Source: Psychroflexus sediminis
GTDB taxonomy: Bacteria > Bacteroidota > Bacteroidia > Flavobacteriales > Flavobacteriaceae
Assembly (NCBI RefSeq): GCF_900099815.1
Contig: NZ_FNCW01000006.1
Span: forward strand, 1 to 64,000
Direction: 5' to 3'
Length of the DNA: 64,000 nucleotides
Part shown: piece by piece, positions 9,510-17,849 of the stretch
How positions within the stretch are numbered: the stretch's first letter is position 1
How the letters are laid out: every line of letters starts with the position of its first letter
Position numbers and translations under genes: made by a program
Notes under the pieces: model-generated
Database searches by the model: none
The model's input: the letters and a program-made list of their open reading frames with translations, nothing else
What the model was told of the DNA's origin: nothing

Positions 9510-11036
9510 TTAAATCCAATCTTTATCAGTAGATTCTACCTTATAAATTAAGTAGTTCATTAGATCAACTGCATCCCTATATTTCAAATACTCCACAGCA
9601 ACAGTACCTGATGCGGTCTCTAAAACTAAATCTGCATGCCCATTGTACTGCTGAAATATATTTCGACTTAATTTAACTGAGTGAAGTTTATGAATTTCGA
9701 TGATTTCAAATTTGGTATCAATTGAGCCTTTTCGAATAGAAATCAAGTCAGAATTAATCCCGATATTACTTTTCCGGACTTTTAAATAAGCAATCCACGA
9801 CAACCCCAAAAATATAATAACCAGACCTATAAGGCTAAAGAGGTTGAAGAAGAAAAAGTAAACGGCTACTGAGAGTCCAAGAACTATAACTAAGTTTTTG
9901 TAAAAATATCTGAAAAACAACCTTTTCTGAGAGCGAGATAATTCATACTCAAGCTTGTTTAAATCTAGTTGAAATAAAGATTTGAATAAGATTCCCAGGT
10001 TTTCCTTTGATAGACCTACTATACCAATCTTTTGCTTTTCGGTTAATTGTTTGGAGGAAGCTTGACTCACAAATACACTTCTTATTTTAAATAATTTCTT
10101 AACAGGATTTGTCCTGATTTCAAAAATCTGAGTTTTTGTTTTTTTGATAACTTTATTTACTCTCTTAAAAAGTCCATATTCAACTTCATAATTTTGTTGG
10201 TTTTTGGAGATTTTAAGATCAAAATACTTTAAAACCGTAGTTAAAATTGTGACTAAAAAGCCTATAATAATAACTGATATAATTAAAATGGAAATAAAAG
10301 AAAGAGTTTCTGGTATTCTATTTTTAAAATCCTCCTCCAGATTGAGGTCAAAAATATTAGTGAGAAAATCCATTATAAAATTGTACAAATACGCTAAAAA
10401 AGCAAGTAACAATCCTACGCCCTTAAACAAATTAGAACTTATACCAACCTTAAGTAATGTTTTGAAATCCAATTGAAATAAGAGTGAGTCTTCTTCAGCA
10501 TGAGTAGTACTCTCATTTCCGATGTATTCATGTTCCTCCTCAGGATTAAATTCTGATGATTTAACCTTATTTTTTTCTTCAATGAGTTTTGATTTAAGGG
10601 CAGTAGCAAAATCTTTATCTAAAGCCTTAATTTTAATTTCAGCAGTACCTTCACCTGCGGTTTCTATTTCAAAACCGACAACATTCAAGAGTTGCTGTAG
10701 CACATTTTGCTGAAGATTGATATTCTGAATTCTTTCAAAAGGGATTTCGATATGACTCAACTTAATAACCCCACTATCCAAATGGAAAGCATCTTCTTGA
10801 ATTGAAAATTTAAATTTCTTATAAGATAAATAAGAAAATACAAATTGTAAAATCACCAGTAAAGCCAAGCCTATGTAAATATAGGTGCCGTAATTTTTAA
10901 ATAAATTGTTTTGAAAAAAGGGAATTGCTAAAATATAGATATTTTGCTTAACCCTTTTAGCGAGATCGGTTAGAAATATTAGAAAAATACCATTAAAGGA
11001 TTGTAGTCTTGGTTCTGAGAAATCAATTTGTGCCAT
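9510..11036 (-). CDS. PH domain membrane protein, YdbT-like
   Basis: A 508-residue integral membrane protein with three bacterial PH (bPH2) modules separated by pairs of membrane segments (about 40-70, 195-265, 375-410). The repeats around GVIKLSHIEIPFERIQNINL, KKTKTQIFEIRTNPVKKLF and FEIIEIHKLHSVKLSRNIFQ are the typical 'basic strand plus R-I/V-Q' signature. It overlaps the upstream YdbS-like gene by 14 bases. In other bacteria such pairs affect envelope homeostasis and sensitivity to antimicrobial compounds; the role here is unknown. Confidence 0.85.
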   Translation of the reverse strand: MAQIDFSEPRLQSFNGIFLIFLTDLAKRVKQNIYILAIPFFQNNLFKNYGTYIYIGLALLVILQFVFSYLSYKKFKFSIQEDAFHLDSGVIKLSHIEIPFERIQNINLQQNVLQQLLNVVGFEIETAGEGTAEIKIKALDKDFATALKSKLIEEKNKVKSSEFNPEEEHEYIGNESTTHAEEDSLLFQLDFKTLLKVGISSNLFKGVGLLLAFLAYLYNFIMDFLTNIFDLNLEEDFKNRIPETLSFISILIISVIIIGFLVTILTTVLKYFDLKISKNQQNYEVEYGLFKRVNKVIKKTKTQIFEIRTNPVKKLFKIRSVFVSQASSKQLTEKQKIGIVGLSKENLGILFKSLFQLDLNKLEYELSRSQKRLFFRYFYKNLVIVLGLSVAVYFFFFNLFSLIGLVIIFLGLSWIAYLKVRKSNIGINSDLISIRKGSIDTKFEIIEIHKLHSVKLSRNIFQQYNGHADLVLETASGTVAVEYLKYRDAVDLMNYLIYKVESTDKDWI

Positions 11037-11544
11037 CCACTACTCCTGTTTTGTCCAAAACTTTAGCCTTTAGCTTTTCAGCAGTTGATTTCTCTAACCC
11101 ATCAATAATGAGGTCTCCAGATGAAGCTCCAGCGGTAAACAGCCTCAGTGAAAAAAGAGAGAATAATCTGGAAAGGGGGCCCTGTTTGATTTCAACATGC
11201 TGAATTCTATTGTAAGGGACGACGGTTTCAGTATAATGGAAAAAACCAGATTGATAAATCATATCATGTTCTCTTACTCCAAATTTTTTGAGTGGAAAAC
11301 CTTTTTCAATCTCAATACTTCTTAATATAAAAATAATGCTTAAAATGATTAGCACAGTTACAGGGATCCATAAGGGTATTCCTTCGAAAAATAAGCTTGC
11401 TGTTGGTATAGAAAACAAAATTATAAAAACAAGTAATTCATTAAGCCATATAAGTTTTTTATATCGTTTTTGAATAGCTTCTAAATCAACAGACTTAAAG
11501 TCGGGTAATTCTGAAGTATTAATATCTAAGTTTTGAAAATTCAT
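11023..11544 (-). CDS. PH domain membrane protein, YdbS-like
   Basis: A 173-residue protein with two closely spaced membrane segments (about 35-80) followed by a bPH2 domain containing KKFGVREHDMIYQSGFF and VPYNRIQHVEIKQGPLSRLF. The frame extends 54 bases further upstream, but that stretch overlaps the SPOR gene and the MNFQNLDINT start at 11544 is the plausible one. The 14-base overlap with the YdbT-like gene and the matched domains indicate a two-protein membrane complex. Confidence 0.85.
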   Translation of the reverse strand: MNFQNLDINTSELPDFKSVDLEAIQKRYKKLIWLNELLVFIILFSIPTASLFFEGIPLWIPVTVLIILSIIFILRSIEIEKGFPLKKFGVREHDMIYQSGFFHYTETVVPYNRIQHVEIKQGPLSRLFSLFSLRLFTAGASSGDLIIDGLEKSTAEKLKAKVLDKTGVVDGTN

Positions 11545-11545
11545 A

Positions 11546-12127
11546 TTAATAAAAAGCTTTAATACGCTCTCCATTTCTATACAATCCCACAAAAGCATCT
11601 TTGAAATTGAGTTGCATTACCACGTTAAGCAATTTTTCTGCTTCTTCTCTAGTTTTAAAAACACCTAAGGTATAAAGATTGAAATCTTTGAAATTTGCAT
11701 TATTGACAATACTATAATTATCTGATGACAATTTTGTGTTGAATTTTTTAAACGCCCCTAATTGGACTGCGTAAAATTCATCTAACTCCAATGGATTAAT
11801 ATAGTCAGAAGTTTGAGCTTCTAATTCCATGATTTTATTTTGATAGTCCTCCAGAGTAAGTTTTTTAACAATGACCTCGTCTTCTGCTAATGTAATACCC
11901 TCGTTAAGCCCCAGAAGCTTAGGCTTGAACAGAACTGTAAAAATCATAGACAGAAACAATATTCCCAGAAGAACTGTTGCAATAACAAAACCAGTTTTTT
12001 GGGATTTTAGATTTCGTTTGTCCTTGTAAGCTTGAATAAGTTGTTCATTTTTTTCTTCAAGTTTGGCATTCGCTTCGGTTTCTTTGCTTAGGATATCTTG
12101 AAGCTCTTTTTCTGTTAGGATTGGCAT
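11546..12127 (-). CDS. SPOR-like domain membrane protein
   Basis: A 193-residue protein with an N-terminal coiled coil (about 5-40), one membrane helix (about 46-68) and a C-terminal SPOR-like repeat (about 117-190) with FYAVQLGAFKKF and LYTLGVFKTREEAEKL. SPOR domains bind denuded peptidoglycan, so the C-terminal part is expected in the periplasm. It ends 1 base before the start of the YdbS-like gene and begins 41 bases after menB, so it is probably transcribed with both. No division gene is adjacent. Confidence 0.8.
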   Translation of the reverse strand: MPILTEKELQDILSKETEANAKLEEKNEQLIQAYKDKRNLKSQKTGFVIATVLLGILFLSMIFTVLFKPKLLGLNEGITLAEDEVIVKKLTLEDYQNKIMELEAQTSDYINPLELDEFYAVQLGAFKKFNTKLSSDNYSIVNNANFKDFNLYTLGVFKTREEAEKLLNVVMQLNFKDAFVGLYRNGERIKAFY

Positions 12128-12168
12128 AGTTAGGTGAATTAGTAATTATCAGTTAGTAACAAACTAAT

Positions 12169-13002
12169 TTAGGAAATCCATTTGATATTTTTGAAGTTTG
12201 GTTTTCTTTTTTCTAAAAATGCATTTCTCCCCTCTTTGGCCTCCTCCGTCATATAAGCTAGGCGTGTTGCTTCTCCGGCAAATACTTGTTGTCCGACCAT
12301 GCCATCATCCGTAGCATTGAATGCGAATTTGAGCATTTTAATAGACGTTGGAGATTTTTCTAAAATTTCTTGTGCCCAGTCATAAGCCGTAGATTCCAAT
12401 TCATCATGAGGGATTACAGCGTTGACCATACCCATTTCAAACGCCTCCTGTGCAGAATAATTTCTACCTAAAAAGAAAATTTCTCTGGCCTTCTTCTGTC
12501 CAACCATTTTGGCTAAATAAGCTGAACCATATCCGCCATCAAAACTAGTGACATCTGCATCTGTTTGTTTAAAAATAGCGTGCTCCTTACTGGCTAAAGT
12601 AAGATCGCAAACCACATGTAAAGAATGACCTCCCCCAACTGCCCAGCCAGGCACAACGGCAATAACCACCTTGGGCATGAATCTGATTAACCGCTGTACT
12701 TCAAGTATGTTAAGTCTAGGTGTTCCATCCTCATCAACATAGCCCTGATGTCCTCTGGCATTTTGATCTCCTCCACTACAGAACGCATATTTGCCGTCTT
12801 TAGGTGATGGGCCTTCTCCCGAAAACAAAACCACTCCGATATTTGGATCTTCTCTGGCATCAAGGAATGCTTCAAACAGTTCGCCGACCGTTTTAGGGCG
12901 AAAGGCATTTCTGACTTCAGGCCTGTTGAAAGCAATTCTAGCGACACCATTGCTTTTTTGGTAAGTAATGTCTGTATATTCTTTAACCGTTTTCCAGTTC
13001 AT
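12169..13002 (-). CDS. menB: 1,4-dihydroxy-2-naphthoyl-CoA synthase
   Basis: A crotonase-fold enzyme that closes the naphthoate ring in menaquinone biosynthesis. The 277-residue length is typical. Diagnostic segments are CSGGDQNARGHQGYVDEDG, VPGWAVGGGHSLHVVCDLT and TDADVTSFDGGYGSAYLA, which separate MenB from ordinary enoyl-CoA hydratases. It follows the cysteine dioxygenase gene by 11 bases. No other men genes are in the window, so its operon partners appear unrelated to quinone synthesis. Confidence 0.95.
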   Translation of the reverse strand: MNWKTVKEYTDITYQKSNGVARIAFNRPEVRNAFRPKTVGELFEAFLDAREDPNIGVVLFSGEGPSPKDGKYAFCSGGDQNARGHQGYVDEDGTPRLNILEVQRLIRFMPKVVIAVVPGWAVGGGHSLHVVCDLTLASKEHAIFKQTDADVTSFDGGYGSAYLAKMVGQKKAREIFFLGRNYSAQEAFEMGMVNAVIPHDELESTAYDWAQEILEKSPTSIKMLKFAFNATDDGMVGQQVFAGEATRLAYMTEEAKEGRNAFLEKRKPNFKNIKWIS

Positions 13003-13013
13003 TTTTAAGTTAT

Positions 13014-13550
13014 TTAGTTCGATAGTATTTTTTTATCCTCTGAATAATATTCCAATTCCTTAAAGACAAATTTATCCTTTTCCTCCTTATAAACCGAACA
13101 TTCGTCAATAGGTCCCACATAAAGATGCAGGCTCATAGAGCGTCCTTCATTTAGGTTGTGTAAGGAATGATAACCCAGATCATCATTCATGTAAGAAAGT
13201 CTGTCTTCTGTCATCTTGACATCAGCCGTTAATTCTAAATCGCCTTCCTTTTCGATGTAGCGCTTCTCTCTTAGCTTACCTTTAGCCAGGTAAACCCAGC
13301 ACTCTTCACCATTATGGCAGTGTATCGCCGTCTCCTGGCCTTCTTCCCAGCATAAGAGTAAAAGTTCATAATCATCTGTTCTAAGCACACAGTTTCTGGT
13401 GTAGGTATCCTCAGACCAGAATGCGTAGGGAAGCAATTCCTGGTATGGAATTGCTAATCTTTTTGCAATATTATAGTAGTCCTGACCTTCACAACTTTCT
13501 AAAACTTCTAAAAGTTTGTTTAAAGATGTGATGTTTTCTGAAGAGTCCAT
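13014..13550 (-). CDS. Cysteine dioxygenase
   Basis: A cupin-fold, non-haem iron enzyme that oxidises cysteine to cysteine sulfinate. In the 178-residue chain I see the YTRN motif (Arg52, aligning with Arg60 of the mammalian enzyme, which binds the cysteine carboxylate), iron ligands His77 and His79 in IHCHNGEEC, a third His near 128 in DLGYHSLHN, and SLHLY at 140-144. Cys84 lies five residues after His79 and Tyr144 is present, so the Cys-Tyr crosslink typical of the mammalian type is possible. It is divergent from a group II decarboxylase that could use its product. Confidence 0.9.
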   Translation of the reverse strand: MDSSENITSLNKLLEVLESCEGQDYYNIAKRLAIPYQELLPYAFWSEDTYTRNCVLRTDDYELLLLCWEEGQETAIHCHNGEECWVYLAKGKLREKRYIEKEGDLELTADVKMTEDRLSYMNDDLGYHSLHNLNEGRSMSLHLYVGPIDECSVYKEEKDKFVFKELEYYSEDKKILSN

Positions 13551-13621
13551 GCTTTTTAATTATTTTTATCAAAATTGAATTCTATCTGACAGGTAGTAAA
13601 TATAAATTTCAAATAAGGCTT

Positions 13622-15001
13622 ATGCAAGCAGAGCTTAAACTATTTCAGAAACTTTCAGAAAAACTTTTATATCACGAGAAACAGGAGGGTGTCGTCAAAC
13701 CCATAGATGCTGACAGGCTTCTGGATGTTTTAGACCTTGAACTCAATAGCCAGGGTCTGGATCGGGAACCTCTGGAAAGTCTGCTGGAAGAAGTGGTATT
13801 AAGCACACCCAGAACCTCTACCAAGTTATTCTTCAATCAATTATTTGGTGGAAGAAACCCCAAGGGAACTTTAGGCGAGTTACTGGCTGTTATGCTCAAT
13901 ACCAGCATGTACACCTATAAGGTTGGCGGACCCCAGGTTGGTATTGAAAAAGTCATCATCAATAAAGTTTGCGAAATGCTGAATTTTGGTAAAAATGCTG
14001 ATGGTACCTTTCCTCCTGGTGGTTCCATGAGTAATTTTATGGCCATGCTAATGGCAAGAGATGCTTACAACAGGGATATAAAATTTGAGGGAGTTTCAGA
14101 CAAAATGATCATTTATACATCACAGGCCTCCCATTATTCAATTACAAAAAATGCCATGTTTGGCGGGATTGGTATTGAACAAATAAGAAAAATAGAAACC
14201 GATACGCACGGAAAAATGCATCCCGAAGCTCTTGAAGAACAAATTGAAAGAGATATCAAAATGGGACTGAAGCCCTTTTTCGTCAATGCTACAGCAGGAA
14301 CAACAGTACTAGGAGCCTTTGATGATATCAACGCCATACATGAGATTACTAAAAATTATAAAAACCTATGGCTTCATGTGGATGGGGCTTATTGTGGTTC
14401 GGTGATGTTTAGCGATACCTATAAGCATCTGATAGAGGGAGTGGAAAAAGCAGATTCTTTTTGTTTCAATGCTCATAAAATGCTGAATATACCCCTGAGC
14501 TGTTCTATTTTAATAACCAAAGAAAAATACAATCTTAAACATAGCTTTGCCTGTGAAGCCGATTATCTCTATCAAACCGATGATGATGACTACAATTTAG
14601 GCAAAACCTCCTTACAGTGCGGCAGAAGGAATGATGCTCTTAAATTCTGGACTTTATGGAAATCTATCGGGACCACCGGACTGGAAAAAATGGTTGATCA
14701 ACAATTTAAGTTAGCAGAAACCGCACGAGATTATATACAAAACCACCCTGACTATGAACTGTATTCTTACGAGGACTCCATCTCCGTTTGCTTCAATTAC
14801 AAAAACATAGATCCCAGGGATTTATGCAATTCCTTATATGAAGACGGAAAATTGATGGTGGGTTATGGTGAATTTCAGGGAAAAACCTTTGTGAGACTGG
14901 TGGCCATAAACAGCAATAACCAGGTAGAAGACATTATGAACTTCTTTAAGATCATGGAAGCTTATGTGGAAGACAAAGTACTGGAACTGGTCACAACTTA
15001 A
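13622..15001 (+). CDS. Group II PLP decarboxylase, probable cysteine sulfinate decarboxylase
   Basis: A pyridoxal-phosphate amino acid decarboxylase of 459 residues. It contains TKLFFNQLFGG and LNTSMYTYKVGGP, which strongly recall animal CSAD/GAD-type enzymes, then NATAGTTVLGAFDDI, LHVDGAYCGS and the PLP lysine Lys286 in FNAHKML. Glutamate or aspartate decarboxylation cannot be excluded from sequence alone. Its divergent neighbour 71 bases away is a cysteine dioxygenase, which makes cysteine sulfinate the most sensible substrate and hypotaurine the product. Its 3' end overlaps the convergent YkgJ-like gene by 11 bases. Confidence 0.85.
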   Translation: MQAELKLFQKLSEKLLYHEKQEGVVKPIDADRLLDVLDLELNSQGLDREPLESLLEEVVLSTPRTSTKLFFNQLFGGRNPKGTLGELLAVMLNTSMYTYKVGGPQVGIEKVIINKVCEMLNFGKNADGTFPPGGSMSNFMAMLMARDAYNRDIKFEGVSDKMIIYTSQASHYSITKNAMFGGIGIEQIRKIETDTHGKMHPEALEEQIERDIKMGLKPFFVNATAGTTVLGAFDDINAIHEITKNYKNLWLHVDGAYCGSVMFSDTYKHLIEGVEKADSFCFNAHKMLNIPLSCSILITKEKYNLKHSFACEADYLYQTDDDDYNLGKTSLQCGRRNDALKFWTLWKSIGTTGLEKMVDQQFKLAETARDYIQNHPDYELYSYEDSISVCFNYKNIDPRDLCNSLYEDGKLMVGYGEFQGKTFVRLVAINSNNQVEDIMNFFKIMEAYVEDKVLELVTT

Positions 15002-15485
15002 TGCGTTCCATCATTTTTTCAACAACTTTAAAAGCTGCAGGACATATTTCAACATTTTTTAAAGTAAGGTTAGAAATCTGCTGAAACTTTTTTCGATCGG
15101 TATGCGGGAATTCTGCACAAGCTTTGGGTCTTACCTCATAAACTGAACAATAATTATCTGAACCCAAAAACGGACAGGGCACACTTTGCAGAACATAATC
15201 CTTATCCTCATCAATTCTGAGGTAAGTAGAGATGAATGCTGAGGGTTTCATTCTGAAATGTTTAGATAAACGCTCAATATCTTTATTGGTGAACAGGGGT
15301 CCGGTTGTTTTACAACAATTGGCGCAGGTTAAGCAATCCACTTCCTCAAAGGTTTCCTCATGCAGACTTTGCATGGTCTGATCCAGATGCTTTGAAGGGC
15401 GCTTTTTTAAACGTTTAAAAAAATCCTTGTGTGTTTTATGTTTATCTTTGGCAAGGCTTGGTAAGTCGTTCAGAAATTCATCCAT
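14991..15485 (-). CDS. YkgJ family cysteine cluster protein
   Basis: A 164-residue cytosolic protein with the zinc/iron-chelating cysteine pattern: CLTCANCCKTTGP in the middle and CPFLGSDNYC plus RPKACAEFPH in the second half. These eight or so cysteines define the YkgJ (CxxCxxCC) family, thought to bind a metal cluster; its function is unsettled. The stop overlaps the decarboxylase gene on the other strand by 11 bases. The start lies head to head with a methyltransferase, with very little room for two promoters. Confidence 0.87.
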   Translation of the reverse strand: MDEFLNDLPSLAKDKHKTHKDFFKRLKKRPSKHLDQTMQSLHEETFEEVDCLTCANCCKTTGPLFTNKDIERLSKHFRMKPSAFISTYLRIDEDKDYVLQSVPCPFLGSDNYCSVYEVRPKACAEFPHTDRKKFQQISNLTLKNVEICPAAFKVVEKMMERIKL

Positions 15486-15508
15486 TTTACAAATATAAAA
15501 TCTACAAT

Positions 15509-16216
15509 TTGAATCTTAAGTCATCTTCCAAAGATATATTTGGTCTTGCCGTGGAAAACTACTTTTTAAAAAAAGACCAAACGCCCATCAGCGTTCACCA
15601 TACAGATTTTTACGACGATGAAATCCCTGTTGACTATCTGTTCAGAACCTATAAAGACATGCCCGAACTGGAGCAACTAGCTCTTGATTTATGCCGGGGG
15701 AGGGTTTTGGATGTGGGATGCTGTGCGGGAAGTCATAGTTTAGAACTAAAAGCTAAAGGCCACGAGATTTTACCTATCGATATTTCTGAAAAATGTATTC
15801 AGACTTGTCGAAAAAGAGGACTCCAAGAAGCTCTGCAAATTGATTTCTTTAAGCTTAATCAGCAAAAATTTGATACGATTTTACTCTTGATGAATGGCAT
15901 TGGTATTGCACAAACGCTAAAGAATTTACCTGTTTTCTTTCAGAAATTAAAAGCGCTGATGAAGCCCGATTGTCAGGTATTACTGGATTCTTCAGACCTG
16001 ATTTTTCTTTACGAAGACGAGATTTTGGAAGAGGATATTTATTATGGTGAAATGAAGTTCAAAACCAGCTATAAAAAGCAGTTATCAGATTCATTTACCT
16101 GGCTATACCTTGATTTTGCATTGCTGAAAACTGAAGCACAAAAAGAGGGCTTTCAATGCGAGCTCATCTACGAAGATGAACACTATAGTTTCCTGGCCAA
16201 ACTAGGGCTTAGTTAA
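15509..16216 (+). CDS. SAM-dependent class I methyltransferase
   Basis: About 235 residues with the SAM motif I VLDVGCCAGSHSLEL, an acidic PIDIS motif II and DTILLLMNGIGIA as motif III. The substrate is unknown. The start is uncertain. Related Flavobacteriia proteins, as I recall them, begin near the KDIFG segment, but here that place has no ATG. I give a TTG at 15509. A GTG at 15551 is also in frame. An upstream ATG at 15431 would overlap the divergent YkgJ-like gene by 55 bases. The 3' end overlaps the next convergent gene by 8 bases. Confidence 0.75.
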   Translation: MNLKSSSKDIFGLAVENYFLKKDQTPISVHHTDFYDDEIPVDYLFRTYKDMPELEQLALDLCRGRVLDVGCCAGSHSLELKAKGHEILPIDISEKCIQTCRKRGLQEALQIDFFKLNQQKFDTILLLMNGIGIAQTLKNLPVFFQKLKALMKPDCQVLLDSSDLIFLYEDEILEEDIYYGEMKFKTSYKKQLSDSFTWLYLDFALLKTEAQKEGFQCELIYEDEHYSFLAKLGLS

Positions 16217-17849
16217 GTTCAAAAACCTGTTCTCCATCAATAAAAGTAGAAAGCACTTTTATATCTGGAATTTCGTTTTCTTCAATCTCCATGGGGTTTT
16301 TATCGACAATAATAAAATCTGCAAATTTACCTGCTTCCAGGCTGCCTTTTTCGTTTTCTTCAAAATTGGCATAGGCAGCCCAGATGGTCATCCCTTTTAA
16401 GGTTTGTTCCCGGCTTAGTTTTTCATCAGGATTAAAACCACCTTCAGGATAACCTTCAAGATCCCTCCTTGCTACTGCGGCATAAAACGTCAGAAATGGA
16501 TTCACATTTTCAATAGGAAAATCTGTTCCTATGGCTACTTTTCCTGCATACTCCAATAAAGTTTGATAAGCATAGGCACCTTCTATTCTCTCCTCTCCTA
16601 GCCTATCCTCAGCCCAGTACATGTCGCTTGTGGCATGTGTTGGCTGTACAGATGGAATAATGTTCTCTCCATCGAAATATTTAAAATCAGATTCGTCCAT
16701 GACCTGCGCATGTTCTACCCGCCAGCGTTTATCAGAATCATTTTTCAACAACTCCTCATAGGTTTTTAAGACTACATAGTTTGCAGAATCTCCTATGGCA
16801 TGTGTATTCATTTGAAATTCAGAAGCATGGATGCGTTTGGCAAGTTTTTGGAAGTCGTCGAGGTCTATAATCATACTTCCAAAATGATGATCCAAATCTG
16901 AATAAGGTTCTTTCAAAACCGCCCCTCTAGACCCCAGCGCGCCATCCGCATAAACCTTGATGGACCTTACATTCAAACGATCGGTTTTTAAAATACCTGA
17001 GTTTAAAAATTCGCTTATATTTTCTTCGGTATTACTCAACATCGCATAAATCCTCAGTTTAAGCTCATTCTGTTCATGTAATTTACGGATCAGATGAATG
17101 ACATCAGAATTTAATCCCGCATCAACAAGACTCGTTAAGCCAAGTGAAATCGCTATTTCCTCAGCAGATTTTAAAGCTCGAGTCTGAGCTTGCTTATCCA
17201 CCTCAGGAAAAGTGGCTTCAATTACTGACATGGGATTATCAATCAAAATCCCTGTGAGTTTTCCTTCTTTTTTCTGAATTTCTCCGCCAAAGATTTCAGT
17301 AGATTCATCAATTCCTGCTTTATCTAAAGCCGCCTGATTCACAATCATCGCATGGCCGTCAATCCGGGTTAAGGCGACAGGAATATCTGGAAATAAAACG
17401 TCCAGGGTATCTTTCGAAGGAAATTCCTGGATCTCCCAGTCATTTTGATCCCAGCCCCTACCTATGATATATTTAGTTTCTGGATATTTCTTTTGAAAGG
17501 CTTGAATTCGAGAAATAACATCTTCATAGCTTTCAGTAGCATCAAGATCTACCCTGGTCAATTTTAAGCCTAAATTGTAAAGATGTGCGTGAGCATCGAT
17601 AAGACCAGGTAAAATAGTTTTACCTTCTGCATTGATAATTTCAGTGGCTGAGTATTTACTCGTTAGGTCTGCTGTGGTTCCGACTTCAATGATTTTTCCT
17701 TCGGCCACGGCAAAAGCTTCTGCAATAGAAAAGTCTTCATCTACGGTATAGGCCTTCGCATTGGTAACAAGTAAATCCACGTGTTCCTGGGGGTTACAAC
17801 TCAAAAAAATAAAATTTAAAATAAAAACAGGAACAACTAAATATTTCAT
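16209..17849 (-). CDS. Lipoprotein amidohydrolase, YtcJ type
   Basis: A metal-dependent hydrolase of amidohydrolase family 3 (546 residues). It has a lipoprotein signal peptide with lipobox FLSC (Cys about 18), then the HxH metal motif in GLIDAHAHLYNLG, GRGWDQNDWE, LGLTSLVDAG, YADGALGSRG, NTHAIGD and the late metal Asp in AIGTDFPIENV. All catalytic landmarks seem intact. The natural substrate is unknown; the family acts on amide and ester-like compounds. Its start overlaps the upstream permease-like gene by 4 bases, so the two are probably coupled and might share a substrate. Confidence 0.87.
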   Translation of the reverse strand: MKYLVVPVFILNFIFLSCNPQEHVDLLVTNAKAYTVDEDFSIAEAFAVAEGKIIEVGTTADLTSKYSATEIINAEGKTILPGLIDAHAHLYNLGLKLTRVDLDATESYEDVISRIQAFQKKYPETKYIIGRGWDQNDWEIQEFPSKDTLDVLFPDIPVALTRIDGHAMIVNQAALDKAGIDESTEIFGGEIQKKEGKLTGILIDNPMSVIEATFPEVDKQAQTRALKSAEEIAISLGLTSLVDAGLNSDVIHLIRKLHEQNELKLRIYAMLSNTEENISEFLNSGILKTDRLNVRSIKVYADGALGSRGAVLKEPYSDLDHHFGSMIIDLDDFQKLAKRIHASEFQMNTHAIGDSANYVVLKTYEELLKNDSDKRWRVEHAQVMDESDFKYFDGENIIPSVQPTHATSDMYWAEDRLGEERIEGAYAYQTLLEYAGKVAIGTDFPIENVNPFLTFYAAVARRDLEGYPEGGFNPDEKLSREQTLKGMTIWAAYANFEENEKGSLEAGKFADFIIVDKNPMEIEENEIPDIKVLSTFIDGEQVFELN

